The translations under genes were made by a program, and so were the position numbers. From Prorocentrum cordatum (taxonomy: Eukaryota; Sar; Dinophyceae; Prorocentrales; Prorocentraceae), in contig CAUYUJ010017795.1 in the NCBI GenBank assembly GCA_963575745.1, positions 1 through 64,000 of the forward strand: DNA of 64,000 nucleotides. The letters run 5' to 3'. The notes beneath the pieces are model-generated. The model had not been told where the DNA came from, searched no databases, and was given only the letters and a program-made list of their open reading frames with translations. Shown in pieces: positions 56,630 through 64,000 of this stretch (the stretch's first letter is position 1; each line of letters starts with the position of its first letter).

Positions 56630-57260
56630 TTCGGCAGGTTCTTGGAGGCAGTTTTGGAGCCTCTTGAGGTCTCTTGGGGGCCGTTTGGGGGTCCTGGGGG
56701 CCTCTTCTTGGGCAACTTTGGGGCCTCTTGGGGACCTATTGGGGACCTCTTGGGGCTCTCTTGAGGCCTCTTGGGGACCTCTTGGAGCCTCTCTTGGGGC
56801 CTCCTGGGCTTTTCTTGGGGCCGAGGGCTCGAAATGACCATTCGGGTTCCGCGTATGGGACCCCCCTGTGGACCGTCCTGGGGCCATCTTGGGCCGGCCG
56901 TCTTGGAGGCATCTTGGGCCGCCTTGGGGCCCTCGAGGGTCGTCCTGGGGCCCTCTTGGAGGCCTGTTGGGCTGTCTTGGGGCGACATGTGGAGCCTCTG
57001 GGGCCGTCTTGGAGCATCGGGGCGCCGAACAGGTGAGAACACCACAATCCGTAAAAAACCTTAGGGAAATCGATTATGTTTGCTTCCTGGGGCCCTCTTG
57101 AGACGCTTCTTGGAGGCCTCTGCGGGCGTCGTGGAGGCGTCATGCGGCCATGTGGAGGCCATCTTGGGCGTCTTGGATTGATCGAGAAGCGACTCGGAGA
57201 CATCTCGAGGACATCTTGAAGCCCTCTTGGAGCGCTCTGGGGCGCCTGAAAGCCGCGCCC
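56630..57260 (+). repeat. G-rich minisatellite, CTTGGGGCCTC type
   Basis: Units of 10-13 bp such as CTCTTGGGGACCTCTTGGGG and GGGGCCGTCTTGG. Related to 3610-3790 and 37640-38110. Confidence 0.8.
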
Positions 57261-57504
57261 AGGCGGAAGACCATCTCTGACGGGACTGTCCTGGAGTACT
57301 TTCCGCCCGGGGACCCCCAGGGGCCGCCCCGCGCGCGCGAAGTAGAAATATTGTTTACCAGTTACCGGAGATCTTAGCACGCCTCTGGCCCGTTTGGCCG
57401 GCGAATTTGAATGGATATGCACACCTATATGTATATGTAATTCCCCAAACAGCTTGCTGAACGGGGTGCTGTTGTGATAGAAACTAACTCCGGCCGAGGG
57501 AACG

Positions 57505-59170
57505 CGGAGCAGAGACATCCTCACAACAAATTCATGGTTTTGGCCGTTTCGCTTGAGACATCCTCACAACTCTCGTTTCTGAGTTGGCCGGGATTGGCCG
57601 TTTCGCCTGAGACATCCTCGAAAAGTTGCGCTCCGGGACGCCGCGCGAGAGGTGGTCTGGGCCGTTTCGCTTGAGACATCCTCGAAACTCTGAGCCCCGA
57701 GGTGCCGTGCGAGAGGTGGTCCGGGCCGTTTCGCCTGAGACATCCTCGAAACTCTTAGCTCTGCGATGCCTTGCGCGAGATGGTCCGGCCCGTTTCGCTT
57801 GAGACATCCTCGAAACTCTGACTTCGGAGATGCCGCGCGAGAGGTGGTCCGGCCCGTTTCGCTTGAGACATCCTCGAACTTCTGAGCTCTGAGATGCCCT
57901 GCGCGAGGTGGTCCGGCCCGTCTCGCCTGAGACATCCTCGCAACTCTGAGCTCTGAGATGCCGTGCGCAAGGTGGTCCGGCCTGTTTCGCACAAGCCATT
58001 CTCGCAACTCTGAGCTCTCAGATGCTGCGCAGGAGGTGGTCCAGCCTGGGAGCCCAGAAGACCACATGTTACATATCCTCCATGGGACCCTGGGAGCCCG
58101 CCTGAGACATCCTCGAACTTCTGAGCTCTGAGATGCCGTGCGCAAGGTGGTCCGGCCTGTTTTGCACAAGACATTCTCGCAACTTTGAGCTCCCAGATGC
58201 CGCGCAAGAGGTGGTCCAGCCTGGGGGCCCAGAAGACCACATGCTACATGTCCTCCCTGGGAGCCCCAGGAAGCCCCAGAGAGCTTCAGGAGGCCGCAGG
58301 ACGCCCAGGACAGGCCCCAGGGGTCCCCAGGAGATTCCCAGGAGGTCCGGCCCGTTTCGCCTGAGACTTCCTCGCAGCACGTTTCGCCCGAGACATCGTC
58401 ACAACTCTGGGGTCCGAAATGCCGCGCGCGAGGTGGTCCAGCCCGTCACGCTGGAGACATCCTCGCAACTCTGGGCTCCGAGATGCCCTGCGCGAGGTGG
58501 TCCGGCCCATCTCGCCTGAGACATCCTCGCAACTCTGAGCTCTGAGATGCCGTGCGCAAGGTGGTCCGGCCCGTTTCGCACAAGACATTCTCGCATCTCT
58601 GAGCTCTCAGATGCTGCGCAAGAGGTGGTCCAGCTTGGGGGCCCAGAAGACCACATGTGGCTCCCAGGAGGCCCCAGAGAGCTTCAGGAGGCCGCAGGAC
58701 GCCCAGGACAGGCCCCAGGGGTCCCCAGGAGATTCCCAGGAGGCTCCCAGGAGGCCCCAGGAGGCTCCCTATCAGCACGTGTCAAGTTAATCCACATCCG
58801 GTGTCGATTCGTTGATTTTTCCTGCTCTTGTGGACCCCCCCGATTTTGGGGGGCCCCGACGGCCACATGTTTGATATCCCCCCTGGGAGCCCCAAGAGGC
58901 TTCAGGAAACCCCAGGTGGAGTTCAGGAGGCCACAGGAGGCCCAGGAGGAAGCCCCAGAGGGTCACCAGGAGGTCCCAGGAGGCCCCAGGAGGCCCCCGC
59001 AACTGAGATGCCGCGCTCGAGGTGGTCCGGCCCGTTTCGCCTGAGACTTCCTCGCAGCACGTTTCGCCCGAGACATCGTCGCAACTCTGGGGTCCGACAT
59101 GCCGCGCTCGAGGTGGTCCAGCCCGTTACGCTGGAGACATCCTCGCAACTTTGGGCTCCGAGATGCCGTT
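57505..59170 (+). repeat. 64-bp satellite, interrupted
   Basis: TTGAGACATCCTCGAAACTC recurs at exactly 64 bp (57673, 57737, 57801, 57865, 57929). It continues with variants to 58640 and again at 59000-59170. Inserts of the CAGGAGGCCC minisatellite split it at 58250-58340, 58660-58770 and 58880-58995. The complement GAGGATGTCTCAGGCG links it to the 155-bp satellite at 41.3 and 43.1 kb. Confidence 0.95.
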
Positions 59171-59177
59171 CGGGATG

Positions 59178-59263
59178 ACGAGGAGGAGGAGGAGGAGGAG
59201 GAGGAGGAGGAGGAGGAGGAGGAGGAAGAGGAGGAGGAGGAGGAGGAGGAGGAGGAGGAGGCA
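59178..59263 (+). repeat. (GGA)n array
   Basis: Pure GGA with one GAA. Confidence 0.97.
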
Positions 59264-59469
59264 TGTTTTAACATGCCATGCCAGCCCGCACTGGACGGGC
59301 ACGCAATCGACCTTGGAAACCGCAGTGGGTCTAAAAACCCTGTTTGGGGATACTGCACTCCGGCTATAATATACATATATATACACATGTGTTTGAAATG
59401 TTGTTGCGAACCTCAGGATCTGAACACCTACTTGTAGAATTTCCGTTCGAATTGTTTACCTATCCAACC

Positions 59470-59550
59470 ACGGGGCAATCACGGGACAACTACGGGACGA
59501 CCGGACGGGACAATTGCGGGACGACCACGGGGCAAGCGCACGAGACAACC
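59470..59550 (+). repeat. Short minisatellite, unit near ACGGGACAACTAC
   Basis: CGGGACAAC, CGGGACGACC and CGGGGCAA units of 10-15 bp, about six copies. Confidence 0.8.
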
Positions 59551-60110
59551 ACCGCAGAATGATGCGACCACCGTGGGCCAACGCCCACACTCACGTGCCG
59601 TGGACGGGCGAAGCACTCTGACGTGGCATGCCCCTGGCCGGGGAAGGCTCGCTCTCGTTCGGCTTCGCTTCGCCCGAAGGCAGGGTACGGACCGAGACTG
59701 CTTTCCCAGTGGTCGGCTCCTCGTTGCACTCCAATATCACCACGGCCTTCGCTTCTTGTCATGCGTGCACACACTTCGAACGCAGAAGTCGATGTGGCGG
59801 TACTCTTTCATACATATATAGATATATGCATGTGTTTGCGTAAGTAAACAGAGGTGTTAGCACATATACGGATACGTATCGACATATTGTGATAAGCCAG
59901 GTCGTCATGTACACGTGGGATACGCAATAGTGATTGTGTACCCGATGCGATCCCAACGGGAACACAAGATGTGCCAAGCCTCTTTAACCTCATCGTCAAT
60001 CGCAGGGTGGCCTCAGACGTATACGGTCTGCACGCCACGGGATTCCTGCTCAAGGAGGCTCTCTATCTCCCCATGAGCTCTAACCCCACCCTCGCCCAAG
60101 TCGCCCCCAG

Positions 60111-60862
60111 CCGTGCTGTTCTTCATGAGCCCCATCGTCAAGCTCTTTGGCCTCTGGCGATGCCTGGTGGCCGGCCACCTCTGCCTGGCCCTCTGCTTCA
60201 GCGCTCTCCCGCTCTGTCCGAATCCGGCTTCTCTCGTCCTCCTCCATAGCTTCACCAACGGCATGTATGGACTGGTCGGTGCCTCACTGGTTGCGGCCCT
60301 GAACAACGCGGCCCCCTGCGACAGGAGGGCCACGGTCAATGGCGTGGTCGTGACGTTCGAGTCTATTGGGAAAGGCCTTGGCCCAGCGCTGACCTCCGTC
60401 GCCTTCGCCGAGGCGCTCTCCAGGTGGGGCTGGGCGGGTCACTACATCGTTTTCTACAGCATCGGGGGCGCCCATGCCTTTCTCTCCCTGGGTGCCTTCT
60501 TCATGCCCGGGAACATCGAAGGCCCTCAGGGTCGTGGAGGACGACGACGGGGGGGGAGACGCATGAGTAGGAGCAGCAGCAGCAGCAAAATCATGAGGCG
60601 AGGTGCGCGATTACTCCATGTCAGGGATCATCGAAGGCTCTGTCTGAAGGCCCTGGGAGCCTGGGAACAGTCGAGCAGAACCTGTGGGACTGGCCCAGGG
60701 ATCGGGAGGGCCCGCACGGGCCCTGTTGCCCAGGGGTCCCTCGAGCGCCCAGATGCACCCGAAAGGCTCAGAGCTAGCAGCTGCAGGCTTGGGATACTGC
60801 TCTGCGCCTCGCGAGAAATATCCAGCCAGTCTTGCATGACGTGTATCCCGCTATGCAGATAA
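60111..60862 (+). CDS. Major-facilitator transporter terminal exon V (TM8-TM12)
   Basis: Runs AVLFFMSPIVKLFGLWRCLV, then several hydrophobic helices and a cytosolic-loop signature RRATVNGVVVTFESIGKGLG-PALTSVAFAE, the usual helix 10-11 region of this family. It ends near HYIVFYSIGGAHAFLSLGAF and MPGNIEGP. After that the frame stays open, with an Arg/Ser-rich tail, to a stop at 60860-60862. The tail past about 60530 looks less protein-like (RRRGGRRMSRSSSSS) and may be intron or a true basic C-terminus. It is the last exon of a gene that would span about 37 kb. Confidence 0.75.
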
Positions 60863-61615
60863 CATCCGGATTTGGGATGTAGTAGGATGATGTTCGGCAT
60901 ACCGTGCTGTAGCGTTGCTTCTGCGATGTGGGACCAGCATCGCCGCATGATGCGTGAATCTAATCATGGGTCGTGTGCGCATGTATGCTTGTGGGGCCCT
61001 TTCTTGCCTCTGTCCTCTCCGCAGCCCTTGGCCCCGTAGAATCGGCCAGCCCACCCGCTAACTACAATTGTGTTTCACTTCTCCGTTTTGCCGAGGGATG
61101 TGTGCCGGGAATGCTAGGCAGTTGTTCGTGCAACAGTGTTACATACGAGATCTTACACAATCGCATGTAGAGTTGAGACGAAAATGTTCGGTCCCCGTCG
61201 CCTCCCGTCAAATCCGACGCTGCAAAAAGATGCAACTCTGCTTCGAATCCATCTCTCTGCGCCAGGGAGGAGGAAGGAGGGAGGGAGGAGGGAGGGGAGG
61301 AGGAGGGAGGAAAGAGGGGGGAGTGAGGGGGGGAGGGGGGGGGAAATAGAGAAGGAGGAGGAGGTGGAGGAGAAGGAGGAGGAGGACCAGTGTAAGCCTA
61401 AGAGGCATCAACGATGTTGAAATACACCCTCCCTTCAAGCTCCCTCTTCACAGGCCGCTACAACGGTTCATCTTTACTGAAGGAACTGCCTCGTTGGAAG
61501 ACAATTGTTTGTGAAGACCCTGAAGCATGGCAAGACATTGTTCTCGGGATTCCAACGCCACGGATCAACCTGATTGTTGCGTCTTGACGATCCTGAGTCG
61601 CGCCAGAACGCAATT
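60863..61615. other. No gene seen after the transporter stop
   Basis: Mixed sequence with a GGA/GGGGGA patch at 61263-61385. A 3' untranslated region is expected near its start but no signal was recognised. Confidence 0.4.
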
Positions 61616-61619
61616 CCTG

Positions 61620-63060
61620 CGACTTGGACACCGCGAATCAGCATAACTGCTGCGCCCGCATAAGGGCCCTCGTCAGGCAGGGGGCGGTGAGAGCTTCGGA
61701 TCGACGTGCACTCCAGTTGCAGAACGGCCCTGATGGGCCCCCTGTCTTCTCCATCTTCTGGGACGGGATCTCCAGGATGTTCAAGGAGAAGTCGGAGGTC
61801 TGGGGCAAGCATCACCAGAGGTGCCTTCGAGGACTGGCTTCGGGAGTGCATTGGCCTCAAGCACGGCTGTTCGCGCACAACCTGCATGACGACGAGCTTT
61901 GTCAGTTGTGCAGGGGCGCGCCAGGCACCTTGTGGCACCGTCAATACGAGTGCCCAGCTCACGCCGTTCAGCGTCGGGATCTAGTGAGTGTCCGACTGGG
62001 TGCTAGTGCGCAGAGAGTGAAGGAGCTAGGCCCGCTGGCGGCGGAGAGGCTCGCGAGGTGCATCTTCCCTCACCTCAGGGCCCTCTCCGACGTCGAGGAG
62101 CCCGCCCAGACGCTCCACTGACACCAGCGGCCCGAGACGGGCCTTCTCTCAGGGCTGCTCTTCCTGGACGGGTCGGCGAAATACATGGGCCTCGACGGGC
62201 TCACCAGAGCTGGGTGGAGCATAGTTTCGGTCGACAGGTTTGGAAACGTGGTGTCGGCGGCGCACGGACCTGTCCCGCTGAGCATGGCCCCGCAGCAGAC
62301 GAGTAAAGACGGGGAAGATTTTGCTGTACATATGCTGTCGCAGGTAGGTCCTCCCCCTTTGCATTGCTACATCGATTGCCAGAACACTTTGGACTCGCTG
62401 GCTCGTGGCCCTGGCTTTTCAGAGGGCCCAGGGGCCCCGCGGGCCCATCTCTGGGGCCCTGTGTGGTCTGCGTTTGCTCCCAGCGATTTCGGATGCCACA
62501 AGACGTTCGGCCATGCGACCGCCGCCGACAGAGGCTGGCAGAAGCATCGAGTGGGAACGTCGGGCCAACGGGCACGCTGACGAGTTTGCTAAATGAAGGT
62601 CTGATTGTCATGGGGTCAGTGACGACGGCGCGAATGTGTACATGGGGCTGCGATGCCTCGCCCGCCAAGCGCGCAGGTGGGCGGGGGGGCGTCGAGGTCA
62701 CTATGTCGGGAGGACCCCGAAACACTACAGACCTGGTGCAGCGCTCGCCAGGCAGCGATGGCCTTCAGCATCAGCCCTCGCTCGAGGAAGCTGCGGACGG
62801 CCAAGCCCTAGCAGATGATCAAAGGGAGGGTGGAGATCCGTCGGGCTTCGGGGAGGAGTGGAGGCCCTTCTCTCGTCAAGTTTTTAGGGCGAACGGTCGC
62901 GCGTTCCTGGCCTGCCCTGTCTTCGAGCCTCCAGGGACCCCCAGGAGCAGGATCCAGTTCTGCTGCAGGTGTGGGTCGTTTTCTTCTCGGGGGCTCCCAA
63001 CGCTGGAGCCAGAGGGCCGTGTAGGCCTAATTTTACAACGGGCGGGGTTTCTGACCAGCT
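61620..63060 (+). pseudogene. Second LINE fragment: zinc knuckle, RNase H, C-terminal module
   Basis: The single frame from 61624 has a zinc-knuckle pattern ELCQLCRGAPGTLWHRQYEC, is cut by TGA at 62119-62121, then continues without shift into an RNase H domain. This shows GLLFLDGSAKYMGLDG, GEDFAV and CYIDCQNTL. A frameshift near 62510 moves the last motif, ERRANGHADEFAK, into another frame. The C-terminal module near 62940-62995 has CCRCGSFSSRGLP. The order is as in the element at 25.1-31.7 kb but the protein is well diverged, so it is a different lineage. The reverse transcriptase and everything upstream are absent. Confidence 0.8.
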
Positions 63061-63414
63061 AAGAAGGAGTCGGCTGGGTCGGTTCCCGTCGTATGAGAAA
63101 GGACTTGAAGAATTTGTCTCTGGGGGTCTACGAGGGCCTGAACCTCGCCGAACGCAGGGTACTGGCTCAGACGCTGCATGAGGATGGCCTTCCCCCCCAG
63201 AGCGTCTCAGGTCCCATGGCGGGCTGCTTCGCAGGGGGCTTCGCCCCGCGTGAGCAGGTTTTGTGTGCTTTCGGCCTTGTCGAGTCGGATCTACCCAGGG
63301 TCAGGGACCTTCAGGCCGCCTCCCTCCGAGCCTCGCGCAACGGCGTCGAATCAGATTCGGAGGCCTCCGACTTGGGCTGAGAGTTTGTGACGTGCTGGCT
63401 ATAGGCCCGTCCCC

Positions 63415-63900
63415 AACAACCTCCTCCTCCTCCTCCTCCTCCTCCTCCTCCTCCTCCTCCTCCTCCTCCTCCTCCTCCTCCTCCTCCTCCTCCTCGTCCT
63501 CCCCCTCCCCCTCCACCTCCTCCTCCTCCTCCTCCTCCTCCTCCTCCTCCTCCTCCTCCTCCTCCTCCTCCTCCTCCTCCTCCCTCCTCCTCCTCCTCCT
63601 CCTCCTCCTCCTCCTCCTCCTCCTCCTCCTCCTCCTCCTCCTCCTCCTCCTCCTCCTCCTCCTCCTCCTCCTTCTCCTCCTCCTCCTCCTCCTCCTCCTC
63701 CCCTCCTCCTCCTCGTCCTCCTCCTCCTCCTCCTCCTCCTCCTCCTCCTCCTCCTCCTCCTCCTCCTCCTCCCCTCCTCCTCCTCCCCCCTCCACCTCCT
63801 CCCCCCTCCTCCTCCTCCTCCTCCTCTCCCTCCTCCACCTCCTCCTCCTCCACCTCCTTCTCCTCCTCCTCCTCCTCCTCCTCCTCGTATTCGTCCTCCT
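63415..63900 (+). repeat. (TCC)n array near the window end
   Basis: TCC with few interruptions for almost 500 bp. Starts soon after a 96-codon open frame (63093-63380) of unknown nature. Confidence 0.97.
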
Positions 63901-64000
63901 CATCCTCGTCCTTTTCGTGGCCTCCTCCAGGACCCTCCAGGCCTCCCCCTTCCCCCACATCCCTGAGATCCTGGCGTCGCAATGTGTTCGAGCTGGGCGT

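Noticed and set aside
55236-57045. Long Tyr-Ile-His-Thr and Met-Tyr-Val-Cys open frames
   Set aside because: Products of the ACAT/ACAG array on the two strands.
59960-60060. A reverse-transcriptase motif in PSLFNLIVNRR
   Set aside because: A single short resemblance to an SPLLFNL-type box, with no neighbouring catalytic motifs.
63301-63982. Glu/Gly/Arg homopolymer proteins on the - strand
   Set aside because: Reverse reading of the TCC array; the same holds for similar frames at 3.4, 14, 15.5, 21, 23.5, 24, 32.5, 45.5, 50.7 and 59.2 kb.

Overview
The window reads as nuclear DNA of a dinoflagellate (a Prorocentrum- or Symbiodiniaceae-like genome; the species cannot be fixed from sequence alone). 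Four signs agree. Exact and decayed copies of the dinoflagellate spliced-leader sequence sit in the genome at 25063 and 7442. Introns use GT, GC and apparently GA donors. A decayed pentatricopeptide-repeat gene has the dinoflagellate-type unit. GC is high and arrays of TCC/GGA, CA and ACAT repeats are very dense. Most long open frames are microsatellite or GC-rich artefacts and are not annotated.

Two host genes can be built, both on the + strand. (1) A complete six-exon PP2C-type protein phosphatase at 14305-17625 gives a 406-residue protein with every metal-binding motif. (2) A major-facilitator transporter resembling the zinc-induced-facilitator/tetracycline-efflux group is spread over about 37 kb (exons at 23.8, 37.0, 49.6, 54.2 and 60.1 kb). 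At least one short exon and one linker exon were not found. Its introns hold most of the repeats and a dead retrotransposon.

Layout: 0-11 kb is GC-rich with weak coding evidence, including a probable retroposed cDNA with tandem spliced-leader relics (7442-8133). 11-12 kb has GA and AGAAGCTCT arrays. 12.4-13.5 kb is the PPR pseudogene. 14.3-17.6 kb is the phosphatase. 17.8-18.6 kb is a GAT array. 20-21 kb has possible cysteine-rich exons. 22-23.3 kb is a cluster of nested palindromic elements. 25.1-31.7 kb is a degenerate LINE (zinc-finger/coiled-coil ORF1, then endonuclease, reverse transcriptase and RNase H). 32.2-33.0 kb is a TCC array. 35.2-36.35 kb is an 18-bp minisatellite. 38.8-45 kb holds satellites with 114, 160, 73 and about 155 bp periods in a duplicated block. 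46-54 kb is a dense field of short elements with terminal inverted repeats. 48.5-49.6 kb is CA-rich and 55.4-56.4 kb is ACAT/ACAG. 57.5-59.2 kb is a 64-bp satellite. 61.6-63.1 kb is a second LINE 3' fragment, followed by a TCC array to the window end.

The main theme is intron birth and growth. Phosphatase intron 5 is one copy of a roughly 150-bp family with terminal inverted repeats. It carries its own splice acceptor, and three more copies lie in the transporter introns, all in the sense orientation. This is what introner elements look like. Several other palindromic families share the same introns.
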